A DNA stretch of 21,142 nucleotides from a virus (IMGVR_UViG_3300042541_000664:1-21142), one strand, 5' to 3'; positions 6,304 through 12,842 are shown, counted from the first letter of the stretch. Numbers and translations are program-made. The notes: generated by a model not told the origin, from the sequence alone.

Positions 6304-6395
6304 TAAGGTCTCCAGTAAAACAAGTCAAGCAGTAAAACGATCATGCCGATGAGCAGTAAGACCCGCTCAAGTTTTTGCCATTGTGTGTGATTCAT
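6303..6395 (-). CDS. Very small single-span membrane protein (30 aa)
   Basis: I found this frame by reading the minus strand. It starts at 6395 after CAGGAGAGAAAAA and encodes 30 residues: a short polar N terminus (MNHTQWQKLERV) followed by one hydrophobic span (VLLLIGMIVLLLDLFYW) and a charged end (RP). Its ATG overlaps the stop of the upstream gene (ATGA), and its TAA overlaps the ATG of the downstream gene (TAATG). Double coupling plus a good SD make it very likely real. It would sit in the inner membrane. A role in holin-like, superinfection or membrane-sensing functions is conceivable, but nothing shows it. Confidence 0.72.
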   Translation of the reverse strand: MNHTQWQKLERVLLLIGMIVLLLDLFYWRP

Positions 6396-6604
6396 TTTTT
6401 CTCTCCTGTGATTGCTCTGCCTACTGCATCCCTGATGCTTCGTTCATCTTTGCTGTATTTGGTTGCCTTCAGAACACTCTTTGCAAACTCCACGTCCAGT
6501 ACTAGATGCTCAACCCATGAGCCATCATCGATGTAGCGGTCAGCGGATAAGGTCAGGTTCTTTAGTGCCCCCGTAAGGTAAACGATTCGTTCTTTGTCAT
6601 CCAT
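6392..6604 (-). CDS. Hypothetical protein
   Basis: 70 residues, helical and mixed charge, no membrane segment; not recognised. A strong SD (GAGGAGG, 6 nt before ATG) lies inside the end of the upstream gene, with an 8-bp overlap. The stop TGA is part of the ATGA that starts the 30-residue membrane peptide. The helical pattern around ERIVYLTGALKNLTLSADRY suggests a small regulatory or structural protein. Confidence 0.7.
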   Translation of the reverse strand: MDDKERIVYLTGALKNLTLSADRYIDDGSWVEHLVLDVEFAKSVLKATKYSKDERSIRDAVGRAITGEKK

Positions 6605-6785
6605 TGGTCACCTCCTCGGTGCTTACGATGTCCCAATCACCATTTTGAATAATGCCCTGATCGAGCGGGATAAACTCTGCCCCATCCATTGCAAGGGCTT
6701 TGTCCCATGCCTCATCGCTATCGGATGCCTCTATAAAAGCGTAGTAATGTGAAGTTGACTTTGCCCATACCTTGTAAGTTTTCAT
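6597..6785 (-). CDS. Small DpnD/PcfM-like phage protein
   Basis: 62 residues. The start at 6785 (MKTYKVWAKS) is chosen because CAGGAGAGAACCA sits right before it. The frame runs 19 codons further upstream, but that part is the out-of-frame reading of the overlapping gene. The sequence, a short strand (KTYKVWAKS), a strand-helix unit (AFIEASDSDEAWDKALAM) and an acidic end (GDWDIVSTEEV), resembles the small DpnD/PcfM-like family, in which a repeated A-x-S-x-x-E-A motif follows a beta strand. The role of that family is not established. The overlap with the next gene upstream (6718-6921) is 68 bp. Confidence 0.65.
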   Translation of the reverse strand: MKTYKVWAKSTSHYYAFIEASDSDEAWDKALAMDGAEFIPLDQGIIQNGDWDIVSTEEVTNG

Positions 6786-6921
6786 TGGTTCTCTCCTGTA
6801 TGTTTTTTCTAACGATGTAACGAGCATCGGGTCTGCTTGCAAACCACTTGCTCAATCCTGAGTCATCATCTTGGAGGAGACCGACAGGGTAGCCAGTCTT
6901 GCCTCCTTGTTTAAACGTCAT
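6718..6921 (-). CDS. Hypothetical protein with a long out-of-frame overlap
   Basis: 67 residues from the ATG at 6921, chosen because it forms an ATGA with the upstream stop and has GGAG at 8 nt. An ATG two codons earlier has its SD too close. The first 45 residues (KQGGKTGYPVGLLQDDDSG ... DARYIVRKN) look like a normal small protein. The last 20 or so are also read in another frame as the start of the 6597-6785 gene. GTTTAAAC lies in codons 2-4 (TFK). Not recognised. A stop-codon loss that lengthened an older, shorter gene would explain the overlap. Confidence 0.55.
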   Translation of the reverse strand: MTFKQGGKTGYPVGLLQDDDSGLSKWFASRPDARYIVRKNIQERTNENLQGMGKVNFTLLRFYRGIR

Positions 6922-7163
6922 GTCCATTTCTCCACGTCTGCGACAGATTTCTCGGTCACCACAATGTTGATGTTGCTGTCATTGAATATTTCCATAGCCT
7001 GATCAACTGCCTTGGATCGGCTAGTAGCCTCAACATCGATCTGCACAAAGCCCTCTACAGCCACTGTAATGGTGTATTTGGCAGTGGGTGTACCCTCTGC
7101 CTCCCTGCGCTCATTGGCAACCCATATCGCAGAAAAATGATTGTCTAATCCTTGCATGGTCAT
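6918..7163 (-). CDS. Hypothetical protein with DpnD/PcfM-like core
   Basis: 81 residues from 7163, in an ATGA overlap with the preceding stop; an ATG at 7157 has the better SD spacing (AGAGG, 6 nt) and could be the true start. The core AKYTITVAVEGFVQIDVEA (about 28-46) is two alternating strands followed by a helix (SRSKAVDQAMEIF). This is again similar to the small DpnD/PcfM-like proteins and to the neighbour at 6597, suggesting an old duplication within the operon. Function unknown. Confidence 0.65.
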   Translation of the reverse strand: MTMQGLDNHFSAIWVANERREAEGTPTAKYTITVAVEGFVQIDVEATSRSKAVDQAMEIFNDSNINIVVTEKSVADVEKWT

Positions 7164-7354
7164 CCTCTTTTCAAAAGAGCCACTGGAATAATGTGCGTGT
7201 CAAACACATTGCCTTTGCTGTCGTACACATAAATGTGCAGTTCGCTGTTCTCCATTGTTTTGTCAATGTATGCTTCAACGTAGCCGTTGTTTTTGCCGAT
7301 GTTGATCACGGCAGACTGAGTGAAGTTATCCAAGGTATCGACTGTCAATTTCAT
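7160..7354 (-). CDS. Hypothetical small protein
   Basis: 64 residues, beginning MKLTVDTLDNF. The ATG at 7354 is preceded by GAAGGAGAAACATA, a good SD. The 21 additional codons upstream are rejected because they run through the SD and the GTTTAAAC at 7369-7376. The protein alternates short strands (GYVEAYIDK, SELHIYVYDSKGN, THIIPVALL), so a small beta-rich fold is likely. It ends LLKRG, and its TGA overlaps the next ATG. Not recognised. Confidence 0.68.
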   Translation of the reverse strand: MKLTVDTLDNFTQSAVINIGKNNGYVEAYIDKTMENSELHIYVYDSKGNVFDTHIIPVALLKRG

Positions 7355-7370
7355 TATGTTTCTCCTTCGT

Positions 7371-7628
7371 TTAAACGTAAAGTGGATCAATCTTTGTGAG
7401 GGATAAGCCTGACGCATACTTCACGTTAAGCTTGGAATCACTCTGCACAAGGGCAACGATCTGAGGTTCATCCTCAGCGAGCCAGTGAGAGTTGTTGGTC
7501 AGGAACTTGTCGAGTGCCCGTTGAATTCTTGATAAAGCAGGGAATGCTTTTGAGGTGTATCTAAGGTCAACGTCAAGGGTGAATGTCGAGCCACTTGCGT
7601 TGGTGCTGAGTATTAATGTGGTGTTCAT
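7371..7628 (-). CDS. Hypothetical small protein whose stop codon lies in a GTTTAAAC
   Basis: 85 residues. A strong SD (GAGGAGAG) precedes ATG 7628. The N terminus is strand-like (TTLILSTNASGSTFTLDVDL), then a helix (FPALSRIQRALDKFL), then strands with acidic residues. Not recognised. The final codons read GTT TAA and fall inside the GTTTAAAC at 7369-7376, so the palindrome supplies the stop. An 87-bp gap upstream separates it from the VWA gene. Confidence 0.7.
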   Translation of the reverse strand: MNTTLILSTNASGSTFTLDVDLRYTSKAFPALSRIQRALDKFLTNNSHWLAEDEPQIVALVQSDSKLNVKYASGLSLTKIDPLYV

Positions 7629-7699
7629 AACCGCTCTCCTCTACTGGTCTCATTTGTTGAATGATAGTGTGGACAGTGCCACAACGATATTGTATCACA

Positions 7700-7716
7700 A
7701 GGGGGGAAGCCCCCCT
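7700..7716 (-). terminator. GC-rich hairpin right after the VWA gene (weak terminator or processing stem)
   Basis: GGGGGG (7701-7706) and CCCCCC (7710-7715), with A7700-T7716, form a 7-bp stem with a 3-nt loop that begins at the stop codon of the upstream gene. No T run follows on the minus strand, so it is probably a partial terminator or an mRNA-stabilising hairpin. Just downstream, GTGG/CCAC arms form a small operator-like inverted repeat near 7660-7675. Confidence 0.5.
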
Positions 7717-8387
7717 CATACAGCAAGCTTCAGCTTGTCAAACGCTACAGTGCCCATGTCCTCAAGCTTCTCGATGGTTACAGCGTTGTTGTAAATGTGG
7801 GTCACGTCCGAGCGGATGCCAACCCCGATAGTGGTGATGCCAAGGTTCTCACCCGACAGTGCTTGTTCTCTGCAAGCATCAGCATTGCCGATGCCATCGG
7901 TAAGAAAGAAGCAAACCTTGCGCTCCTCCTGACGATTCAACAGCAACCCGTGGGCATATGACAGGGCGGTGAAGTCCTGAGTACCGCCCCCTGACTGAAG
8001 CCTCTCAAGCATCGGTCTGACACGTTGATAGGGCACGTTGAAGTCTTTGAGCAATGAGACCTCGCACCCGAATGTCACGACACTGGTTGCAACCCCTGCC
8101 TTGGACAGGGTGTCCAGTAGGGCATAGGTTGCTAGGATGGCATGGTACATCTTGGAGTCCAAGGGCTTGGCAGGGCGAAACATTGAGCCTGACACGTCAA
8201 GCACAATGGTCACCGCAGAGTCGATGCCGTCATGTTCTTTCCTACGTTTAAACAGGCGGTCATTGTGAGCCATAGTCGGGAGTGCCCGAACATTCAGCAC
8301 CCCTGACTTGCGGTTGTTTTGGAATTCTTCAAAGCCCGAATTCTCAAACAGCTTTCTGACTGTATAGCGTAACTTGGCGGGAATCAT
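7716..8387 (-). CDS. VWA-domain protein, partner of the MoxR-type ATPase
   Basis: 223 residues with a single von Willebrand factor A domain. The metal-ion-dependent adhesion site is complete: D64-x-S66-x-S68 in LDVSGSM, T136 in GGGTQDF and D164 in FLTDG. The N terminus (about 55 residues) is basic. VWA proteins beside MoxR/CobS-type AAA+ ATPases (NorQ-NorD, CbbQ-CbbO, RavA-ViaA, CobS-CobT) act as the substrate-binding arm of a remodelling complex. Here the usual CobT-like arrangement is split, with the N-terminal part encoded by the gene just upstream. A very strong SD (AAGGAGG) precedes the ATG. A GTTTAAAC copy lies in codons near LFKRR. Confidence 0.88.
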   Translation of the reverse strand: MIPAKLRYTVRKLFENSGFEEFQNNRKSGVLNVRALPTMAHNDRLFKRRKEHDGIDSAVTIVLDVSGSMFRPAKPLDSKMYHAILATYALLDTLSKAGVATSVVTFGCEVSLLKDFNVPYQRVRPMLERLQSGGGTQDFTALSYAHGLLLNRQEERKVCFFLTDGIGNADACREQALSGENLGITTIGVGIRSDVTHIYNNAVTIEKLEDMGTVAFDKLKLAV

Positions 8388-8396
8388 AAGACCTCC

Positions 8397-9401
8397 TTAA
8401 AAGTCGATTGGGAAAGTACGGGGGTTGTCAGCCCTTGTGTGATACCCAGTGCGCATCACGTCATCGGTGCTGTAAGAGCCTCCTGATCCTGCACCCTCGG
8501 GAGGGTTGGCGGTAGGCTCAACCTCACGGGCTTTGACTGTCTCGCCATCCTTTGTAGGAGGCTTCGCAGGGTCAGGCTTGGGGGTAGGTGCATCACCGCC
8601 CTGATCGCCTCCTGTAGGCTGTTCTGAGTCCCCTCCTGAGCCATTCTCATCATCACCCTCACCGCCATCTTGATCACCGCCCTGATCACCCTCATCATCA
8701 CCCTCATCATCGGAGGGAGGGGTTGGGTTGGTTGGCGGTTGGATTGGCTCATCCTCGGGCTTGGTGTTCACATTGTTAAGCTGATCAAACACCCACTTGG
8801 CAACCTCCAAGGTATCCCAAGAATTACCGCAAGTGTTTAAACGTTTGACAGCCTCGGCAAAGATCGGCTCAAGCCCAAGGGCGAGAGGCACTTTGATCTT
8901 TGCGTGTTTACGTCCGTAGACAGCGAGAACAAAGGGGTACTGGACAGGGTCTGACCAGTCGATTGCCTCACCTCTGCGATTCTTGTAAGCCAAGCCCTCG
9001 GCAACCATGCCGTTGATCAGGGCACTGAGCAACTCCTCGATGTTGCCTGTCAGCCCTGCCTTGATGCCCTTGCCCTCGATCCACGCATCCTCTAAGGCAT
9101 TGTGCAACTGGGCAATGTACTGCCCGTGCGCATAGGCTGAGTGGACAGCATCAAAGTCGGTATACATCCAGTGCAACAACTCATGCACTGCCATGCCGAC
9201 ATAGCGCATCAGGTCACCCTGAGTCAGCACTGCATCATCCTTAACGTTGGCAAGTATGACACTGCCACTCTTGTTGATACAGGCGGTTTGTGTACCCGCA
9301 TCCCAACGAACCTCGACAGGACGCAAGCCAAGGTCAGAGCAGATTTTGTGAATGCCGATCACTACGGCACGTTTAAACTGATAGCCATGATAAGTTTTCA
9401 T
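8397..9401 (-). CDS. CobT-like / putative metallopeptidase protein with acidic linker
   Basis: 334 residues in three parts. Residues 1-215 are a folded domain with H73-E-L-L-H77 (HExxH zinc motif) and, 24 residues on, NALEDAWIE (101-109), the N-x-x-E-D-x-x-x-E stretch shared by phage CobT-like proteins. Residues about 223-300 are low-complexity, rich in Asp, Glu, Gly, Pro and Gln. A short C-terminal tail follows. In longer relatives a VWA domain follows the acidic linker; here it is a separate downstream gene starting 10 nt after this one ends. Together with the ATPase upstream this forms a three-gene MoxR/CobS-CobT-like module. Whether the zinc site cuts peptides is unknown. SD GAGG lies 5 nt before the ATG. 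Confidence 0.82.
   Translation of the reverse strand: MKTYHGYQFKRAVVIGIHKICSDLGLRPVEVRWDAGTQTACINKSGSVILANVKDDAVLTQGDLMRYVGMAVHELLHWMYTDFDAVHSAYAHGQYIAQLHNALEDAWIEGKGIKAGLTGNIEELLSALINGMVAEGLAYKNRRGEAIDWSDPVQYPFVLAVYGRKHAKIKVPLALGLEPIFAEAVKRLNTCGNSWDTLEVAKWVFDQLNNVNTKPEDEPIQPPTNPTPPSDDEGDDEGDQGGDQDGGEGDDENGSGGDSEQPTGGDQGGDAPTPKPDPAKPPTKDGETVKAREVEPTANPPEGAGSGGSYSTDDVMRTGYHTRADNPRTFPIDF
8570..8735. repeat. Degenerate tandem repeats coding the acidic linker
   Basis: Short units such as TGATCACC and CATCATCACC recur many times on the plus strand, encoding the D/E/G-rich linker of the 8397 gene in the opposite direction. This type of repeat changes length easily by slippage, so the linker length should vary between related phages. 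Confidence 0.6.
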
Positions 9402-9408
9402 GTTGACC

Positions 9409-10833
9409 TCACAGATATTTTGCTAGAACGCTAGCGTTGATGTAAGCCGACTTGATTGCATCAAGTGCGACACGGCTCTCCTCGGGTTGACGGGAGGTAA
9501 TGGTTGATTCCCATGCCTCATCAACTGAGAGAATGTCCAATGCCCGAATGAAAGCGAGGGCAGAGCGGATAGAGGGGGCGTCGATCACGTCCCCTGTAAT
9601 GACCTTGGCACGGCAAGCACTGATGGCATTGACTACGTGTTCAGCCAACATTTTGTGGCAACCAGTGTGCAAGGTCAGAGCAATAACCTCTTGCTCTTTA
9701 CTCAGGTACTTGAACTCAATCACACGGGCAAAGCGGTCAACCAGTGCGGAATTCATGTTCTGAGTCTTGGCATAGCGTCCTGATGTATCACCATTGGTCA
9801 GGGTGTTATCAGCCGAAAAGACCAAGACACCCTCTGCCCTGCGGTGAACAAAGCCCCCGTAGTTGACTGCACTGTTCGGCTCAAGAAAGCCGTTCAGAGT
9901 AGCCAACTCACCCGCATCTGCCATGCTGATTTCATCGAGCAAAACCACTGTAGACGGGGAAGTGAAAGCCTCCAAGAAAGCACCTTTCTTGAACACTGTC
10001 GCACCATTCTCAAGACCGACAGCACCCGCATAATCATCGGCTGTCGTGTACTTGTGAAAGTTGATACGGGTGTAAGAACGTCCAGTGCGACTAGCAAACT
10101 GTCTTGCAGTCTCTGACTTACCAGTGCCCTTAGCACCGCCAAACCACAGGTTCTCGCCTGTCTTTTGTGAGAGGAGCAAGTGCTTCAGAATGTCCTCTTG
10201 CCACACAAAGTTGGGATCAACATCGGGGCTGTCAGGGGCATCCCAAATGTCAACCATGACAGGGTCACCCTTGGGGTTGCGAACGTCAACACCGAACACA
10301 TCGAGCGCAGATTTGCGATCAATGATCGTTGCCTTGGTAGCGTTAGCCACGACAGCCTCTGCCTTGGCATCTTTGACAGCTTGCGCAAAGGGTTTAAACG
10401 CCTTGGCAATGGCACTGGCAACCTCTGCATTGATCTTGTCCTCATCGAGGTTGGATTGTGATGCAGTAGCAATCTTTTGAACCTGAGCCACAACGTCATT
10501 GACCTTGCTCATAAGGTCACTTGCGCTATCAATGGCAAGCTTGGATTTTCCGAGGGCATCGAGGGCAACCGCCTCGGCACGTACAGCAACTGAGGCTGTA
10601 GCATCAAGCTTGGCGGTGTCTACACTGCTCACATTGTCAGCGACAGGTGAGCAATTCTTGATGTAGTCAAAGTCAGTCAAGCCCTGCTCGATCAGGTCAC
10701 CGAGCCAGTTTAAACGCACCATTTTGTCTTTGTCCTGACGGATATGGTCAGGGGCTTTGAGGGCTGAAACAGCCCCGTTGATAACGAACTTGTCGAGGGT
10801 TGACAAGGTTTTAATTGTGTTCATGGAAGCCAT
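9409..10833 (-). CDS. MoxR-family AAA+ ATPase, CobS-like
   Basis: 474 residues. Residues 1-165 are an extended helical region rich in Ala, Lys and Asp (probable coiled coil). The ATPase core follows: Walker A G-G-A-K-G-T-G-K-S at 232-240, Walker B TVVLLDE at 295-301 (D300, E301), sensor-1 N343 in FSADNTL, and an arginine-finger segment ALVDRFAR at 363-370. The sequence around the core has the character of CobS/MoxR (AAA_5-type) ATPases. Such ATPases form rings and drive a VWA partner; the partner is encoded downstream. A true cobalt chelatase role is unlikely here because no other cobalamin gene is present. SD AGGAGAG lies just before ATG 10833. Confidence 0.9.
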   Translation of the reverse strand: MASMNTIKTLSTLDKFVINGAVSALKAPDHIRQDKDKMVRLNWLGDLIEQGLTDFDYIKNCSPVADNVSSVDTAKLDATASVAVRAEAVALDALGKSKLAIDSASDLMSKVNDVVAQVQKIATASQSNLDEDKINAEVASAIAKAFKPFAQAVKDAKAEAVVANATKATIIDRKSALDVFGVDVRNPKGDPVMVDIWDAPDSPDVDPNFVWQEDILKHLLLSQKTGENLWFGGAKGTGKSETARQFASRTGRSYTRINFHKYTTADDYAGAVGLENGATVFKKGAFLEAFTSPSTVVLLDEISMADAGELATLNGFLEPNSAVNYGGFVHRRAEGVLVFSADNTLTNGDTSGRYAKTQNMNSALVDRFARVIEFKYLSKEQEVIALTLHTGCHKMLAEHVVNAISACRAKVITGDVIDAPSIRSALAFIRALDILSVDEAWESTITSRQPEESRVALDAIKSAYINASVLAKYL

Positions 10834-10857
10834 GTTGTTCTCTCCTAGGTACTGGTT

Positions 10858-11469
10858 TCAAATCAAAGCGAGGGTGTCGCCCTCATTGGGGCAGATCGGC
10901 AAGTTGAGGTTGCCTTTCTTGTATGCCCACTTGGAGGTGAGCCGAACTGCATATCCGCATGATGGGCACTGAGCAAGCAACATCCGAGTGCCTTGCTTTT
11001 TGCCAATCGAGGCTGACAACTCAGCGTGGACGTATGCACCGAGCGAGTCGATGATCTGCTGATAGGCTTGAACGAATGCACCGCCATGAGTCACCGACTT
11101 GTAACGGGCTGACTGAGTGCCGTTGGGTAACAGCAACATGGCATCGGCTATCTTTTGATAAGGCTTGCCGTGATTGAGCGCACCCTTGGCGGTATGGCAC
11201 AACATGGCAATGAGGGTCTCAAAGACCTTGACGGGATCGGCAAGCACAGGGCTGATGAAAATCTCATAGTGAGCGTCAGCACTGTTCGTACTAGGGAAGC
11301 ACTCACCAACTGACTTGAAGTTGGTACGCTTGGCATTGGAGGGCAGAGCGCATGACACTCTGATTCTGTCGCTGATGGACACGCCATTGATAAGAAAGAA
11401 CGGCTTCAACTCGGTGATAGCACCATTGAGCCAATCTTCACGGGTAGAGTAAATGACAGGTAGTGACAT
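10858..11469 (-). CDS. SprT-like protein with degenerate active site
   Basis: 203 residues. The middle (residues 63-110) reads SADAHYEIFISPVLADP, then LIAMLCHTAKGALNHGK, the layout of SprT-like proteins (IFISP...HExxH...HG). The HExxH positions here read A88-M89-L90-C91-H92, so the first histidine and the catalytic glutamate are gone, while H92 and H100 remain. A C-terminal zinc-ribbon-like part keeps C168, C171 and C193 but shows no clear fourth ligand. It is therefore probably a non-peptidase relative, perhaps a DNA-binding or scaffolding protein. It begins the ATPase/CobT-like/VWA cluster, has its own promoter and leader (11470-11572), and may work with that module. Confidence 0.72.
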   Translation of the reverse strand: MSLPVIYSTREDWLNGAITELKPFFLINGVSISDRIRVSCALPSNAKRTNFKSVGECFPSTNSADAHYEIFISPVLADPVKVFETLIAMLCHTAKGALNHGKPYQKIADAMLLLPNGTQSARYKSVTHGGAFVQAYQQIIDSLGAYVHAELSASIGKKQGTRMLLAQCPSCGYAVRLTSKWAYKKGNLNLPICPNEGDTLALI

Positions 11470-11537
11470 AGTAGGTCTCGGTTGAAGTGGGAATTTCCAC
11501 TGGTGAACCCCGTAAGGCTCACCGCTAAAAATTCAAC
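11470..11537 (-). ncRNA. Leader A: two-hairpin 5' leader of the SprT-like gene
   Basis: In minus-strand RNA a 22-nt hairpin (11502-11523; stem GGTGAGCC/GGTTCACC-type with a UACG tetraloop, one G-U) is followed directly by a second hairpin (11486-11501; AGTGG/CCACT). After it come 16 nt holding a weak GAGA SD and the ATG. A third helix, 11481-11486 with 11532-11537, closes the pair into a three-way junction. The same order recurs at 12659-12698, 13130-13166 and 13510-13543. GAGACCTACTATG is shared with leader C. Confidence 0.7.
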
Positions 11538-11543
11538 AACGCA

Positions 11544-11572
11544 AGTGTAAACGATAACGATATCTTTTGCAA
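11544..11572 (-). promoter_or_regulatory. Sigma70-like promoter for the SprT-like/ATPase/CobT-like/VWA genes
   Basis: TTGCAA (-35, 11567-11572) and TACACT (-10, 11544-11549 as complement) with exactly 17 nt between. Expected start is near 11537, which is also the base of leader A. Tandem ACGATA repeats and two GCAAGTG copies (11541, 11569) overlap it and could bind a regulator. Confidence 0.5.
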
Positions 11573-11591
11573 GTGGGTATCGCTATCATGT

Positions 11592-11891
11592 TTAAACAGT
11601 CGCTTGATATTGCGCTGTCAGGGCTTCCAACACCTTGATGCGTTCAGAAGCAAGGGCGAAAGCCTCACTCATCACCTCCGCAAGTTGGAGGGTTGTTGTC
11701 TCTGCAACCACGCCCCCTGCCCCGTAGTGGAGCGTGATTGTCGGGGGCTTGCGGTTGCCGTAATGCTCAAACTTAATGAAGCAAATCCCATCACTGCACC
11801 AGTGTGTCGGTGAGTGGTACTCATAACGAATCTGCCCGTAAACACCGCCTTTTTCAAGACGGGCATTGTCAATGATCTTTTCTGTGATCAT
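11592..11891 (-). CDS. Hypothetical protein
   Basis: 99 residues, starting MITEKI at 11891 with AGGGG 6 nt before; a longer start five codons up lacks an SD. The N-terminal half (YGQIRYEYHSPTHWCSD, GICFIKFEHYG) looks like a small beta-sheet; the C-terminal half is a long helix (LQLAEVMSEAFALASERIK, about 74-92) ending in a Gln/Thr tail. Not recognised. The stop TAA is inside a GTTTAAAC (11590-11597). It is downstream of the 51-residue membrane protein by one base. Confidence 0.7.
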   Translation of the reverse strand: MITEKIIDNARLEKGGVYGQIRYEYHSPTHWCSDGICFIKFEHYGNRKPPTITLHYGAGGVVAETTTLQLAEVMSEAFALASERIKVLEALTAQYQATV

Positions 11892-11892
11892 G

Positions 11893-12048
11893 TTATTCCC
11901 CTGCAAAGTAGAAAATTAAAGAGGCAACCAACGACATGATGGCTACCCAAAACAAGAGCAGTGAGTCACTGCCCAAGACCATGACACTCGCCAAAAACCC
12001 TGTCATGCAGACCAAGGTTTTGAGAATGTAGAACTGATAGATTTTCAT
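11893..12048 (-). CDS. Small two-span membrane protein (51 aa)
   Basis: Found by reading the minus strand: ATG at 12048 after AGGAGATCTT, 51 residues, TAA at 11895-11893 one base before the next gene's start. It opens MKIYQFYILKTL, followed by two hydrophobic stretches (LVCMTGFLASVMVLG and LLLFWVAIMSLVASLIFYF) separated by a short SDS turn. It ends GE. It is almost certainly an inner-membrane hairpin protein. A holin-like or pinholin-like role is possible from size and shape only; no lysis gene is nearby. A GTTTAAAC lies just upstream of its SD. Confidence 0.7.
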   Translation of the reverse strand: MKIYQFYILKTLVCMTGFLASVMVLGSDSLLLFWVAIMSLVASLIFYFAGE

Positions 12049-12060
12049 AAGATCTCCTGT

Positions 12061-12642
12061 TTAAACCCAACCGAAACGCTTTGCGCAGACAGGGCCGATG
12101 CCCAGTGCTACGCTCTCAGGATCTGACAGATCCCTGTTACAGACTGAACACTTGCCGAATGTTTTGCCATAGGCAATGGCTGAACTACGGGGGTCAGCAA
12201 GCACCTCGCTGATCTGACTTGCACTCTCAGAGGAGGCATCACGGGAGGTGAACAACTTACCGCCTGTCACCTTGCCGAGGTAAACACCCTCGGACTTGAC
12301 GTAAATTGAACCCGCATTCTTGCCTGTCACTGGGGCAGGGCTGAATACGAAAGCACCAAGCCGTAGCTTGGGGTAGGACAGACCCGAATCCTTAGCCTTG
12401 CTAAAGGCAACCTCGATAGGGGACACGTCAACCTGAGCGGAGGGGACAGGCTCAGGGCGAGGGGCAGAATCCTTAGCCACGCAACGCTGAATAGCTGACA
12501 GTTGGTTAGGGGTTAGATTGCCATATCTGTGAAGCGCAGACAGCACAGAGGAGGCAAAGGAGAAAGAGGGGGATTTGGCAACAAGCCACTCATACTCGGC
12601 AGGGTTTGCCTCGATGAACTGCTTGATACGTTGAACATTCAT
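12061..12642 (-). CDS. DUF6011-like zinc-ribbon protein
   Basis: 193 residues from MNVQRI at 12642, chosen because GGAGACCTACT precedes it; a start 24 codons earlier would translate leader C and is rejected. The C terminus (about 160-193) reads GKCSVCNRDLSDPESVALGIGP and then VCAKRFGW. This is the C-x2-C ... G-I-G-P-x-C-A zinc ribbon of the DUF6011 type, common in phage and mobile-element proteins. The middle (KLRLGAFVFSPAPV ... VYLGKVTGGKLF) looks like strands of a small beta domain that often precedes it. The N terminus is helical. The biochemical function of the family is unknown. The TAA stop sits inside GTTTAAAC (12059-12066). Confidence 0.78.
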   Translation of the reverse strand: MNVQRIKQFIEANPAEYEWLVAKSPSFSFASSVLSALHRYGNLTPNQLSAIQRCVAKDSAPRPEPVPSAQVDVSPIEVAFSKAKDSGLSYPKLRLGAFVFSPAPVTGKNAGSIYVKSEGVYLGKVTGGKLFTSRDASSESASQISEVLADPRSSAIAYGKTFGKCSVCNRDLSDPESVALGIGPVCAKRFGWV

Positions 12643-12713
12643 AGTAGGTCTCCGATGGAGTGCAACATTGCACTGCAATGCTCCCGAGCGGGGAGCATCA
12701 CGCTGTAATGTCA
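12643..12713 (-). ncRNA. Leader C: two-hairpin 5' leader of the DUF6011-like gene
   Basis: A perfect 8-bp hairpin ATGCTCCC/GGGAGCAT (12678-12685/12691-12698, loop of 5) is followed by AGTGCA/TGCACT (12659-12674, 4-nt loop), then 16 nt with GGAG and the ATG. The second hairpin and its edge (CAGTGCAATGTTGCAC) are identical to leader B. It starts immediately after the TGA of the 43-residue gene with TGACATTACAGCG, closely matching TGACATTTCAGCG in leader B. Confidence 0.68.
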
Positions 12714-12842
12714 TGCGGTAACAAATTTCTTGTTTAAACAGTCCTGATAACTGCCAGTGAAAAAGATGCGGTAGCCGTTACGCTCCCGATCACCTTTGCA
12801 AACAATGATGTTGCCGAACCTGTCAATCTGTGCTGTATACAT
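12711..12842 (-). CDS. Small hypothetical protein (43 aa)
   Basis: Found by reading the minus strand: ATG 12842 after AAAGGAGACTAGT, TGA at 12713-12711. The protein begins MYTAQIDRFGNIIVCKGD and continues with GYRIFFTGSYQDC and LNKKFVTA: two or three short strands, basic overall, with two cysteines. It resembles short beta-hairpin phage proteins but is not recognised. A GTTTAAAC copy provides its LN codons. The gene lies between the 12854 gene and leader C. Confidence 0.68.
   Translation of the reverse strand: MYTAQIDRFGNIIVCKGDRERNGYRIFFTGSYQDCLNKKFVTA

Noticed and set aside
10085-10480. Plus-strand frame of 131 codons inside the ATPase gene
   Set aside because: Shadow of a gene with full AAA+ motifs on the minus strand.
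12643-12714. N-terminal extension of the DUF6011-like protein to ATG 12714
   Set aside because: The ATG forms ATGA with the upstream stop, but the extension would translate leader C, which is nearly identical in part to leader B; the GGAG-preceded ATG at 12642 is better.
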